In this document: positions 47,796-56,128 of the stretch, piece by piece
Position numbering within the stretch: position 1 is the stretch's first letter
How the letters are laid out: each line of letters starts with the position of its first letter
DNA from: Conexibacter woesei DSM 14684
Lineage (GTDB): Bacteria > Actinomycetota > Thermoleophilia > Solirubrobacterales > Solirubrobacteraceae
DNA length: 64,000 nucleotides
Assembly (NCBI RefSeq): GCF_000025265.1
Contig: NC_013739.1
Location: 3,410,001 to 3,474,000 of the forward strand
Direction of reading: 5' to 3'
The notes under the pieces: generated by a model
Told to the model about the DNA's origin: nothing
Database searches by the model: none
The model's input: the letters and a program-made list of their open reading frames with translations, nothing else
Position numbers and translations under genes: made by a program

Positions 47796-49891
47796 TGCGC
47801 TGGGACAACCTCACACTCGACGCCGACGAGGCGGCGCGGCTGCCGGGCTACAGAGACGCCGCCGTCGTCCGCCGCTTCGACGCGCCCGAGGCGCTCGACA
47901 TGCGCTTCTACGAGGTCCATTCGAGATCGGCGCTCAACCGCGTTCCCGAACGGTCGCGGATGCCATTCAGATGGACCATCAACCCATATCGGGGTTGCAC
48001 TCATGCGTGCGTCTATTGCCTGGACGGCGAGACGCCGATCCTCATGGCCGACGGTCGCACCCGCCGGCTTGCCGATCTGAGCGTCGGCGACGAGATTTAC
48101 GGCACGCGACGTGTTGGCGCCTACCGGCGGTACGAGCCGACGAGGGTGCTCGCGCACTGGTCGAGCGTCAAACCGGCGTTCCGGGTCACGCTCGAGGACG
48201 GGACCGAGCTCGTCGCGAGCGGCGACCACCGCTTCCTGACGCGCCGCGGCTGGAAGCACGTCACCGGAAGCGGGCACGGAGCAGAGCAGCGGCCGCACCT
48301 GACGACGAACGACGTCCTGCTCGGGACCGGGCAGTTCGCGGCCGGGCCGGTGATCGATGACGACTACGAGCGCGGCTACGTGTGCGGCATGGTGCGCGGT
48401 GACGGGACGATCGGGACCTACGACTATCCGCGCGCCGGGCGCTCGCATGGGCGCGTGTACCGCTTCCGGCTCGCGCTCAAGGACGAGGAGGCGCTTTCTC
48501 GGACGCAGCGCTATCTGCGTGATGCCGGCATAGCGACGGATGCGTTCGTGTTCCAGGCTGCTGCCGGTGCTCGCGCGCAGATTTCGGCGGTTCGGACACA
48601 GCGCCAACGCGATGTCGAGGCGGTCGAAGCGCTCGTCCGGTGGCCGCTCGATCCGCCTGACTCCTGGTGCAAAGGCTTCCTCGCCGGCATCTTCGACGCG
48701 GAGGGGTCGTGCAGTGGTGGCGTCCTGCGGATCTCCAACGGCGACGCGACGATCATCCGCTGGATCGAGCTGTGCCTGACGCGGTTCGGCTTCGACCACG
48801 TCGTGGAGCCGCCGCGGCCCAACGGCGTCCGCTGCGTCCGGCTCGGCGGCGGACTGGCGGGTCGGCTGCGCTTCTTCCACCTCACCGACCCGGCGATCCT
48901 GCGCAAGCGCTCGATGGACGGGCACGCGCTGAAGACGGCAGGATCGAGGAAGGTCGCCTCCGTCGAGCCGCTCGGGCTCTCGATGCGCCTCTACGACATC
49001 ACGACGGGTACCGGCGACTTCATCGCCAACGGGGCCGTCAGCCACAACTGCTTCGCTCGCCCGACGCACAGATACCTCGACTTCGACGCCGGGCGGGACT
49101 TCGAGCGCGAGATCGTCGTGAAGGTGAACGTGCCGGAGGTGCTGCGGATCGAGCTGGCGCGGCCGTCGTGGAGGGGGGAGCACGTCGCGCTCGGGACCAA
49201 CACCGACCCGTACCAGTGGGTCGAAGGCCGCTACAGATTGATGCCGGGGATCTGGGAGGCACTGCGCGACGCGCGCAATCCGTGCTCGGTGCTGACGAAG
49301 TCGCCGCTGCTGCTGCGCGATCTGGGGTTGATGCGGGAGCTGGCGGCGGTGACGGACTTCACCGCGAGCCTGTCGATCCCGACGCTCGACGAGAAGGCGT
49401 GGCGGGCGACCGAGCCGCATACGCCGCACCCACGGGCACGGCTGGAGGCGGTCGCGGAGCTGAACCGCAACGGCATACCGACCGGCGTGCTGATCGCCCC
49501 GCTGATGCCCGGGATCAACGACGCGCCGGAGCAGGTCGAGCCGCTGCTCGCCGCCGCGGAGGAGGCCGGCGCGGTCTCGATCGGCGGGATCGCCCTGCAC
49601 CTGCGCAGCGACGTGCGCCAGATCTTCATGGACTGGCTGCGCGGGACGCGGCCGGACCTGCTCCCGCGGTATCAGCGCCTCTACGCCCGCGGTGCGTACG
49701 CGCCGAGAGAGGAGCGCGCGCGGCTGAGCGCGCTCGTGCGCGGTCGCGGGCGGCGGGCGCCGACGTGGCGGCTGCGAGCGCGTGAGCGGCCCGCGCTCCC
49801 GGGACCGACCGGACGATCGGCGGGGGATCAGCAGCCCCCGCGGGAGGTGGCGCCGCTGCCGCGCCTGGGAGCGCAACAGGCGCTGTTCTGA
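47795..49891 (+). CDS. Rv2578c-type radical SAM protein interrupted by an intein
   Basis: 698-residue precursor. The host protein (exteins 74 + 280 residues) begins RWDNLTLDADEAARLPGY and has the radical SAM segment RGCTHACVY joined after splicing to CFARPTH, restoring CxxxCxxC. Later parts (HVALGTNTDPYQWVEGRYRLM, TKSPLLLRDLGLM, GVLIAPLMPGINDAP) match the Rv2578c / SplB-like family. An intein of 344 residues lies between Tyr and the third cluster Cys. GTG start abutting an SOS box. The function is unknown, although SplB-like proteins act on DNA lesions. Relatives with an intein are known as a recognised subgroup. Confidence 0.93.
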   Translation: MRWDNLTLDADEAARLPGYRDAAVVRRFDAPEALDMRFYEVHSRSALNRVPERSRMPFRWTINPYRGCTHACVYCLDGETPILMADGRTRRLADLSVGDEIYGTRRVGAYRRYEPTRVLAHWSSVKPAFRVTLEDGTELVASGDHRFLTRRGWKHVTGSGHGAEQRPHLTTNDVLLGTGQFAAGPVIDDDYERGYVCGMVRGDGTIGTYDYPRAGRSHGRVYRFRLALKDEEALSRTQRYLRDAGIATDAFVFQAAAGARAQISAVRTQRQRDVEAVEALVRWPLDPPDSWCKGFLAGIFDAEGSCSGGVLRISNGDATIIRWIELCLTRFGFDHVVEPPRPNGVRCVRLGGGLAGRLRFFHLTDPAILRKRSMDGHALKTAGSRKVASVEPLGLSMRLYDITTGTGDFIANGAVSHNCFARPTHRYLDFDAGRDFEREIVVKVNVPEVLRIELARPSWRGEHVALGTNTDPYQWVEGRYRLMPGIWEALRDARNPCSVLTKSPLLLRDLGLMRELAAVTDFTASLSIPTLDEKAWRATEPHTPHPRARLEAVAELNRNGIPTGVLIAPLMPGINDAPEQVEPLLAAAEEAGAVSIGGIALHLRSDVRQIFMDWLRGTRPDLLPRYQRLYARGAYAPREERARLSALVRGRGRRAPTWRLRARERPALPGPTGRSAGDQQPPREVAPLPRLGAQQALF
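47917..48016 (+). other. Low-GC3 extein tract next to the intein
   Basis: About one third of the 33 codons just before the intein end in A or T (for example CCA, TAT, GGT, ACT, CAT, GAA), against a few per cent in neighbouring genes. This fits a co-conversion tract copied along with a homing intein, or selection to keep the homing site sequence. Confidence 0.5.
48017..49048 (+). mobile_element. Intein with LAGLIDADG homing endonuclease
   Basis: 344 codons from Cys1 (TGC 48017-48019) to Asn (AAC 49046-49048). Block A is CLDGETPILMADGRTRRLADL; block B is in LVASGDHRFLT (TxxH-like His). LAGLIDADG motifs are YVCGMVRGDG and KGFLAGIFDAEGS. Block F/G ends YDITTGTGDFIANGAVSHN, with +1 Cys in the C-extein. 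The acidic residues of both endonuclease motifs are kept, so homing activity is plausible. Splicing is needed to rebuild the Fe-S cluster site. Confidence 0.93.
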
Positions 49892-49904
49892 GGGGGCGCC
49901 GGCC

Positions 49905-49924
49905 GGGGCGGGAGCGGGTCGGGG
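49905..49924 (+). other. G-quadruplex-capable tract
   Basis: Four runs, GGGG-C-GGG-AGC-GGG-TC-GGGG, lie just after the radical SAM gene and upstream of mscS. The loops are 1-3 bases. In so GC-rich a genome this may be chance. Confidence 0.4.
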
Positions 49925-50029
49925 CGGGCGCCACGGGTGGGAGCCGGTGCATCGCGGGGCGGAGGAGCGGGTACGGCGCTGTGTGAGCGAACGCACGCAC
50001 GCCAACCGCAACTGCCGGCGGCGCGTGCG

Positions 50030-50035
50030 TATGTT
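50030..50035 (+). promoter_or_regulatory. -10 box, leaderless type, for the MscS gene
   Basis: TATGTT ends 8 bases before the ATG at 50044; no ribosome site. Confidence 0.45.
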
Positions 50036-50043
50036 GAACGTAG

Positions 50044-50994
50044 ATGGCCTCCAAGAAGACGAAACGCCTCAAGGGGAGTCGCGAGCGAGCGCTGGAGCGG
50101 ATGCTGCAGACGCGCACCCACGCGTGGGAGGAGGTCGGCCTCGCGCGGCAGCTCGGCACGCGCGCGGCCAAGCGCGCCCGCCGCCAGGCTCTGATCCTGC
50201 TGCCGCTGCTCGCCGGCGTGCTCGCGCTCTACAGATACCGCGAGGACCTCTTCGGCCACGGCTGGAACACGCCGGTCAGAATCTTCACCGTCGTCGCGCT
50301 CGTCGTGCTCGGCTGGGCGTTCGCGCGCGACGTGGGCAGGGCGGTCGCGCCCGACCTCTTCCGCCGCATGGACCCCGGCACCGCGGGCACCGTCGGCTTC
50401 CTGCTGCGACTGCTCACGATCGCGATCTTCACCGTCGCCGCGCTGCGGATCGCCGGCATCAGACCCGAGACGCTCGCCGTCGGCGGCGCGTTCACCGCCG
50501 TCGTCGTCGGTCTCGCCGCCCAGCAGACGCTCGGCAACCTGATCGCTGGCACCGTCCTGCTCAGCGCCCGGCCGTTCCGCGTCGGCGAGCGCGTGCGTCT
50601 CCAGGCCGGCGGGATCGCCGGCACCGTCGAGGGCGTCGTCAGCTCGCTCGGCCTGCTCTACACGACGCTCGCGCGCGGCGAGGACCGCATCATGGTCCCC
50701 AACAGCGTCGTCCTCAGCGCCGCCGTCGTGCCGCTGAAGGAGCCGGCCGCGGTCGACCTGCGCGCCCGCCTCCAGCTCGGCGTCAAGCCGACGCAGGTGC
50801 AGGAGCTGCTGAAGGAGGCGATCACCGTCTCGTTGCGCGGCCGGCCCGACATCGGCCTGGAGGAGATCGACGGCGACGACGTCGTCATGCGGATCCAGGC
50901 GACGCCCGAGTACTCCGACGACGGCGCGAAGCTGGCGGACGAGATCCTGATGGCGATGTCGTCGATCGCCGACGAGCACGCCGTCGCGCGGTAG
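50044..50994 (+). CDS. Mechanosensitive ion channel, MscS family
   Basis: 316 residues. A basic N-terminus (~45 residues) is followed by three membrane helices (~58-75, 83-100, 118-140) and the pore-lining TM3 with the Ala/Gly pattern GGAFTAVVVGLAAQQTLGNLIAGTVLL. The MscS beta domain (RPFRVGERVRL ... GLLYTTLARGEDRIMVPNSVVL) and a short C-terminal domain complete it. It should release solutes on hypo-osmotic shock, complementing the osmoprotectant transporter at the window's end. The 152-base gap upstream is G-rich. Confidence 0.92.
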   Translation: MASKKTKRLKGSRERALERMLQTRTHAWEEVGLARQLGTRAAKRARRQALILLPLLAGVLALYRYREDLFGHGWNTPVRIFTVVALVVLGWAFARDVGRAVAPDLFRRMDPGTAGTVGFLLRLLTIAIFTVAALRIAGIRPETLAVGGAFTAVVVGLAAQQTLGNLIAGTVLLSARPFRVGERVRLQAGGIAGTVEGVVSSLGLLYTTLARGEDRIMVPNSVVLSAAVVPLKEPAAVDLRARLQLGVKPTQVQELLKEAITVSLRGRPDIGLEEIDGDDVVMRIQATPEYSDDGAKLADEILMAMSSIADEHAVAR

Positions 50995-51001
50995 CGCGCC
51001 G

Positions 51002-51796
51002 CTACCGCTTGTCGCGCTGACCGGCGGCCAGCTGCGCGGAGATCTTCGCGTTGCCGAGCCGGCGGCTGACGTTCCCGGCCAGCTCCGGGGCGAGACCGGC
51101 TATCGCCGCGCCGGCGCGCAGGCTCAGCGGGGCGACGTCGACCTCGGAGCGGTTCTGCTCGATCGCGCGCACGACGCCGGCCGCGACGTCCTGCGGTGAG
51201 CGCGTCGCGACGCCCTTCGGCAGCTCGACGCCCGCCTCGGCGAACATCCCGGCGTCGCGGATGAAGCCCGGGAAGACGGTCGAGACGCCGACGCCGCTGT
51301 CGCGCAGGTCCTCGCGCAGGCCGAGCGCGAAGCCGCGCATGCCGAACTTCGTCGCCGAGTAGAGCGAGCCGCCCGGTTGCGCCGACTTGCCCGACAGCGA
51401 CGAGATGAAGACGAGGTGGCCTCTGCCGCGACGCTCCATCGGCTCCGCCAGCAGCTTCGCGAGCGCGATCGGCGCCCGCAGGTTCACGTCCAGCGCGCGG
51501 TCGACCTGATCGAGCGAGTAGTCGTCGAGCGTCCCGCTCGCCGGCAGCGCGGCGTTGTTGACGAGCACGTCCACATCGCCCGCGTCGCGCACGAGCTGCT
51601 CCGGCGCGTCGCGATCGGCGAGGTCGACCGCGAGCGCACGGCCGCCCAGCTGCTGAGCGAGCGGTTCGAGCACCTCGGCGCGCCGGCCGGTCAGGATCAG
51701 CGTCGCGCCGCGCTCGGCCAGCGCCCGCGCGATCGCCTGGCCGATCCCACCGCTCGCACCGGTGAGCAGGATTCTGGAGCCACGAATCTCGGTCAT
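51002..51796 (-). CDS. Short-chain dehydrogenase/reductase
   Basis: 264 residues. Rossmann motif TGASGGIGQAIA (about 11-20), NNAALP, the catalytic Ser in FISSLSG and YSATK (Tyr-x-x-x-Lys) are all present. The classical SDR fold is complete and NADP(H) preference is suggested by TGRR. The substrate is unknown. The start is the ATG at 51796, set by GGGAGG 9 bases upstream; an upstream ATG (51814) would bypass that site. It lies after the FIST gene on the same strand, separated by a palindrome. Confidence 0.9.
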   Translation of the reverse strand: MTEIRGSRILLTGASGGIGQAIARALAERGATLILTGRRAEVLEPLAQQLGGRALAVDLADRDAPEQLVRDAGDVDVLVNNAALPASGTLDDYSLDQVDRALDVNLRAPIALAKLLAEPMERRGRGHLVFISSLSGKSAQPGGSLYSATKFGMRGFALGLREDLRDSGVGVSTVFPGFIRDAGMFAEAGVELPKGVATRSPQDVAAGVVRAIEQNRSEVDVAPLSLRAGAAIAGLAPELAGNVSRRLGNAKISAQLAAGQRDKR

Positions 51797-51850
51797 ACGA
51801 AGAGCCTCCCACAAGCCGACGGAGCGCGCGACGGCGTGGGCACTGGCCCG

Positions 51851-51895
51851 GTCGTCCTGGATTACTGTCGTCCTGCGACACCAATCCAGGACGAC
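51851..51895. repeat. Palindromic repeat element, copy 2 (21-3-21)
   Basis: Left arm 51851-51871, loop CCT, right arm 51875-51895, with 3 mismatched pairs. The right arm (GCGACACCAATCCAGG...) is the exact reverse complement of the left arm of copy 1 at 25066. It lies between the end of the FIST gene and the SDR gene, both on the minus strand, so it could serve as a terminator. Confidence 0.8.
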
Positions 51896-51905
51896 CGGCG
51901 AAAAG

Positions 51906-53063
51906 TCAGGCGAAGAGCGCCACGGTCGCGGTGAAGCTGTGCATGAAGCTGGCGCCGCCGACGGGGCCGATCTCGCCGGCGGCGAAGAAGCCCGCCGAGG
52001 GGGCGCCGGCCAGCTCGTCGGCGAGCATGCCGGCGTCGTGGTCGGCGACGCCGAACATCTCGCGGCCGCGGCTGTGGCAGGAGAACGCCAGCGCGCCCGC
52101 CGGCGCGCCGCCGAGCGCCTCCACCCGCACGCGCAGCTGGTCGTGGAAGTCGCGGTCGGCCTCGGCGGCGTCGCGCGCGTGCAGGCGCAGCACCTGCCCC
52201 GGCTCGACCGGCGCGGCGATCGCGATCGTGCCGGCGACCGGGTCGGCGCCGAGCAGCCCGCGCACGAGGAAGTCGCCGTGGCTGTACTCCGGCTTGCCGC
52301 CGTCGAGCACGACGCCGACGAGCAGACCGCCGGCGACCAGCTCCCGCTCGCGCGCGTCGAGTTGCTCGATCAGCTCGCGTATGTGGTCGAGCGCCGGACG
52401 GCCGGCCAGCTCGGCGATCACGTTGCCCTCGGCCGCCGTCACCGTCATCTCCGGGCCGACCGGCGTCGCGCCCTGCGAGACGCACGGCAGCAGCTCGACC
52501 CCGTCGAAGCGCACTCCGACCGCACCCGACTCGCACACCCGCTCGCCGTGGAACAGCGCGGTCGCGCCCTCGGCCGTCCGCGCGCTCGCGAGCCCGCCGA
52601 CGATCGGCACGCCCGGCGCGCGCGTCGCGAGATCCTGCAGCAGCGCGTCGGTCGGGAACGAGAACGGGTCCGGCAGCAGGATCGCCCCGCGCGAGCCGGC
52701 GAGGTCCTCCATTCCCGTCACCGCGATCGAGTCGTCGAGCTGCTCAGCGGACGCGTGGAACGTCGTCGCGTGACCGTCGCCGAGCGACGCCGCCCAGACC
52801 GCGACGGCCGTCCCGCCCTCGTGCTCGGCACCGCAGCCGAGCACGCCGCCCGCGCCGCAGCCGATCAGCTCAGGCGGGCGCAGCGCCTCGTGCACGCCTT
52901 CCAGCGTCGCCTCGGGCGCCGCCAGGTGCGCCCCCGCGGCGAAGACGATCGCCACGTCGGCGCGTTCGCCCGCCAATGCCACTCCGGCCGCGTGCGCGGC
53001 CTCGATCGCTCCGACGCGCGCGTCCCCATGCGTCGAGATGCCAGTTCCGATTCGTGCCCCCAT
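51906..53063 (-). CDS. FIST-domain sensory protein
   Basis: 385 residues. Two-part FIST architecture: an N-terminal FIST_N region (TGISTHGDARVGAIEAAHAAGVALAG, IGCGAGGVLGCG, FPIVGGLAS-like PIVGGLASARTAEG) and a FIST_C region with LAFSCHSRGREMFG and a closing GFFAAGEIGPVGGASFMHSFTATVALF. FIST domains are thought to sense small ligands such as amino acids. It stands alone, without a kinase or cyclase fusion. The ATG at 53063 is favoured; GTG 53066 is the alternative. The TAAAGT box supports a leaderless start. Confidence 0.9.
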   Translation of the reverse strand: MGARIGTGISTHGDARVGAIEAAHAAGVALAGERADVAIVFAAGAHLAAPEATLEGVHEALRPPELIGCGAGGVLGCGAEHEGGTAVAVWAASLGDGHATTFHASAEQLDDSIAVTGMEDLAGSRGAILLPDPFSFPTDALLQDLATRAPGVPIVGGLASARTAEGATALFHGERVCESGAVGVRFDGVELLPCVSQGATPVGPEMTVTAAEGNVIAELAGRPALDHIRELIEQLDARERELVAGGLLVGVVLDGGKPEYSHGDFLVRGLLGADPVAGTIAIAAPVEPGQVLRLHARDAAEADRDFHDQLRVRVEALGGAPAGALAFSCHSRGREMFGVADHDAGMLADELAGAPSAGFFAAGEIGPVGGASFMHSFTATVALFA

Positions 53064-53069
53064 CACCCC

Positions 53070-53075
53070 ACTTTA
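53070..53075 (-). promoter_or_regulatory. -10 box, leaderless type, for the FIST gene
   Basis: On the minus strand TAAAGT ends 6 bases before the ATG (53063). Confidence 0.45.
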
Positions 53076-53154
53076 CCGGCGTCGTCCCGGCCCCGTGACC
53101 GCAGCGCGGCGGCGGGGGACAAGCGGCGCAACGGCGGGGCACGACGACGGCGGT

Positions 53155-53160
53155 CATACT
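53155..53160 (+). promoter_or_regulatory. -10 box, leaderless type, for miaA
   Basis: CATACT ends 7 bases before the GTG at 53168; no ribosome site and no clear -35. Confidence 0.4.
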
Positions 53161-53167
53161 CCGCCGC

Positions 53168-54100
53168 GTGGGGCTCGCCTCCGTCATCGCGCTCTTCGGG
53201 CCCACGGGGATCGGCAAGACGGCCGTCGCCGTCGCGCTGGCGCGGCGGCTGCGCGCCGGCGGCGAGGACCCCGTCGCGATCTCGGCCGACGCGCTCCAGG
53301 TCTACGCCGGCCTCGAAGTCCTCACCGGCGCCGCCGACGCGGCCGAGCGCGCGGAGCTGGAGCACCGCCTGCTCTCCTTCCTGCCGGTCGACGCGACATT
53401 CAGCGCCGGCCAGTACGCGGAGCTCGCGCACGCCGAGATCGACGACGCGCTCGCGCAGGGGCGCACGCCGATCGTCGTCGGCGGCACCGGCCTCTATCTG
53501 CGCGCCGCGCTGACGAACCTCAAGCTCAAGCCGCCGCCGCCGGAAGGCGCGCGCGAGCGCTGGACGGCCGAGCTGGAGCGCCGCGGCGCGCCGGCGCTCC
53601 ACGCCGAGCTGGCGCGGCGTGCCCCGTGGGCGGCGGAGACGATCGACCCGAACGACCGCCAGCGGATCGTGCGCGCCCACGAGCTGCTCGACGGCGGCGA
53701 CCTGGAGCCGCCCGGCGGTGCGTCGCAGCTGTGGACCGGCGAGATGCGCCACCCGACGCTGCTCGCCGGCCTCGTGATGGAGCGCGAGGCGCTGTACGCG
53801 CGGATCGACGCACGCGTGGACGCGATGCTCGCCGCGGGAGCGCGGGAGGAGGTCCTGCGCGCGAACGCGGCCGGTGCCTCCGACACCGCTCGCAAGGCGC
53901 TCGGCTTCCCCGACCTGCTCGCCGGCGACGAGGAGGGGATGAGGCGGCGCACGCGCAACTACGCAAAGCGCCAGCTGACGTGGATGCGCAAGCTCGCCGG
54001 CGTCGCGACGATCGACGTCACGGGCCTTGACGCAGACGAGGTGGCGCATCGGATCGATAGGCTCCGCCGCCGACCCGATCCGACCCCGGAGGCAGCGTGA
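53168..54100 (+). CDS. miaA: tRNA dimethylallyltransferase
   Basis: 310 residues. P-loop GPTGIGKT at 11-18, SADALQVYAGLEVLTGA, the FSAGQYAELA loop, and VGGTGLYLRA are conserved. It adds a dimethylallyl group to A37 of tRNAs reading U-codons; MiaB (45733) then methylthiolates it. GTG start, apparently leaderless. The stop overlaps dapF. Confidence 0.95.
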   Translation: MGLASVIALFGPTGIGKTAVAVALARRLRAGGEDPVAISADALQVYAGLEVLTGAADAAERAELEHRLLSFLPVDATFSAGQYAELAHAEIDDALAQGRTPIVVGGTGLYLRAALTNLKLKPPPPEGARERWTAELERRGAPALHAELARRAPWAAETIDPNDRQRIVRAHELLDGGDLEPPGGASQLWTGEMRHPTLLAGLVMEREALYARIDARVDAMLAAGAREEVLRANAAGASDTARKALGFPDLLAGDEEGMRRRTRNYAKRQLTWMRKLAGVATIDVTGLDADEVAHRIDRLRRRPDPTPEAA

Positions 54101-54966
54101 AGTTCGAGAAGTGGCAGGCGCTCGGCAACGACTACGCGATCGTCGAGCAGAGAGACCTCCCGTTCGAGCTGACGCCCGCACGGATCCGCGCCTTCTGCGC
54201 CGGGCACTTCGGCGTCTTCGCCGACGGGATCCTGCTGCTGTCCGAGAGCGACCAGCCCGGCTTCGTCGCGGACCTGAAGATCTACAACCCCGACGGCTCC
54301 GAGGCCGAGCTGTCCGGCAACGGCGCGCGCGAGGCGATCATGTACCTGCGCCAGCGCGGCTGGACCGACGCGGACGAGTTCTCGATCCAGACCGCGGCCG
54401 GCGAGATCCGCCCGACGATCACCGGGCCGGCGACCTGCAAGGTCGACATGGGGCGCGCGAAGCTGACGTCGAAGGACTTCCCCTCCGGCCCGGACGACGG
54501 CAGAGCGCAGCTGACCGCCGGTCAGCACCAGTGGAGCTTCCAGCACGTCTCGATCGGCAACCCGCAGTGCTCGATCCGCGTCGACTCGCTCGAAGCGCTC
54601 GACGCGCTCGACCTGCCCGCGATCGGCGGTGCGATCGAGCACCACGAGCGGTTCCCCAACCGCACGAACGTCTCCTGGTACGCCGAGCTGGCACCCGACC
54701 GCATCCGCGCGCGGATCTTCGAGCGCGGCGTCGGCGAGACGCTGTCGTCCGGCACCGGCGCGACCGGCGCCGCGGTCGCGCACGTGCTGCGCGGCGGCGG
54801 GGGAGACGATCCGGACACCTCGACCGTGACCGTCGTGCTCGACGGCGGCGAGCTGGAGGTCGAGGTGGCCGAGGACCTGCACGTGAACCTGACCGGCTGG
54901 GCCGTTCCCGTCTTCGGCGGAACGCTCTCCGAGACCTTCCTGAAGGAGCTGCATGAGACCGAGTAA
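54097..54966 (+). CDS. dapF: Diaminopimelate epimerase homologue with both catalytic Cys replaced by Ser
   Basis: 289 residues with the full two-lobe DapF fold: KWQALGNDYAIVEQ, NPDGSEAELSGNGAR, SIGNPQCSI, NRTNVSWY, ARIFERGVGETLSSGTGATG. In active DapF the motifs read CGNG and ACGTG with the two catalytic Cys. Here they are Ser73 (TCC 54313) and Ser218 (TCC 54748). Flanking residues are kept, so this is not a sequencing frameshift. It sits between miaA and dapL, which strongly suggests a DAP role. Either it uses different chemistry or it is not an epimerase. GTG start. Confidence 0.85.
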   Translation: MKFEKWQALGNDYAIVEQRDLPFELTPARIRAFCAGHFGVFADGILLLSESDQPGFVADLKIYNPDGSEAELSGNGAREAIMYLRQRGWTDADEFSIQTAAGEIRPTITGPATCKVDMGRAKLTSKDFPSGPDDGRAQLTAGQHQWSFQHVSIGNPQCSIRVDSLEALDALDLPAIGGAIEHHERFPNRTNVSWYAELAPDRIRARIFERGVGETLSSGTGATGAAVAHVLRGGGGDDPDTSTVTVVLDGGELEVEVAEDLHVNLTGWAVPVFGGTLSETFLKELHETE

Positions 54967-56116
54967 GCGACTGGACAAGATCCCGCCCTACCTCTTCGCG
55001 CAGCTGGAGCGCAAGATCGCGGAGAAGAAGGCGGCCGGGATCGACGTCATCTCGCTCGGCATCGGCGACCCGGACACGCCGACCTACGCGCCGATCGTCG
55101 CCGCGATGCAGCAGGCGGTCGCGGACCCCGGAACCCACCAGTACCCGTCCAACCGCGGCCGCGACGACTTCCGCGCGGCCGTCGCCGCCTTCTACGACCG
55201 CCGCTTCGGCGTCACGCTCGATCCCGCGACCGAGGTGATGCCGGCGATCGGCGCGAAGGAGTGCATCTTCAACCTCAACCTCGCGTTCCTCGACCCCGAG
55301 GACATCGCGCTGGCGTCCGACCCCGGCTACCCGGTCTACACCGGCGGCCCGCTGCTCGCCGGCGCGAGCGCGGTGCTGATGCCGCTGAAGCCTGAGCTGG
55401 GCTTCGCGCCCGACCTCGACGCGATCAGCGAAGCCGACGCCAAGCGCGCGAAGCTGATGTTCATCAACTACCCGAACAACCCGACCGGCGCGATCGTGCC
55501 GGACGGCTTCTTCGAGCAGGTGGTGGCGTTCGCCAAGCAGCACGACATCCTCGTCGTGCACGACAACGCCTACAGCGAGACGACGTACGACGGCTATGTC
55601 GCGCCGTCGTTCCTCGCGACGCCCGGCGCCAAGGAGGTCGGCGTCGAGGTCTTCTCGCTCTCCAAGGGCTACAACATGACCGGCTGGCGCTCGGCCGTCA
55701 TCGTCGGCAACGCCGACGCGCTCGCCGCGTACTGGAAGCTCAAGTCGAACGTCGACTCCGGCAACTTCGAGGCCGTGCAGCTCGCGACGATCGAGGCGCT
55801 CTCGCCGGAGGTCGACGCCGAGGTGGCGAAGATGAACGAGGTCTACGCGCGTCGCCGCGACCTCGTCGTCGACGCGCTCGCGAAGGCCGGCGTCGACGTG
55901 AGAGCCCCGAAGGGCACGATCTACGTCTGGGCGCCGGTCCCGGCCGGCTACGAGAGCGCCGCCGCCTACTGCGAGCACGTGCTCGAAGAGGCCGCCGTCG
56001 TGATCTCGCCCGGCGGCGCCTACGGCGCGAGCGGCGAGGGCTTCTTCCGCATCTCGCTGACGACGCCCGACGACCGCCTCGCCGAGGCCGTCGAGCGGAT
56101 TCGCAGACTCGGCTAG
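54953..56116 (+). CDS. dapL: LL-diaminopimelate aminotransferase
   Basis: 387 residues, class I/II PLP aminotransferase of the DapL branch. N-terminal KRLDKIPPYLFAQLERKIAEKKAAG and SLGIGDPDTPT, then GAKECIFNLNLAFLDPED, YPNNPTGAIV, HDNAYSETTYDGY and the PLP Lys in SLSKGYNMTGWRSA (about 237). DapL makes LL-DAP directly from tetrahydrodipicolinate, bypassing succinylation or acetylation, so DapF would be the next step. The ATG overlaps dapF by 14 bases. Confidence 0.9.
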   Translation: MRPSKRLDKIPPYLFAQLERKIAEKKAAGIDVISLGIGDPDTPTYAPIVAAMQQAVADPGTHQYPSNRGRDDFRAAVAAFYDRRFGVTLDPATEVMPAIGAKECIFNLNLAFLDPEDIALASDPGYPVYTGGPLLAGASAVLMPLKPELGFAPDLDAISEADAKRAKLMFINYPNNPTGAIVPDGFFEQVVAFAKQHDILVVHDNAYSETTYDGYVAPSFLATPGAKEVGVEVFSLSKGYNMTGWRSAVIVGNADALAAYWKLKSNVDSGNFEAVQLATIEALSPEVDAEVAKMNEVYARRRDLVVDALAKAGVDVRAPKGTIYVWAPVPAGYESAAAYCEHVLEEAAVVISPGGAYGASGEGFFRISLTTPDDRLAEAVERIRRLG

Positions 56117-56128
56117 CCGGGCGCCGAC

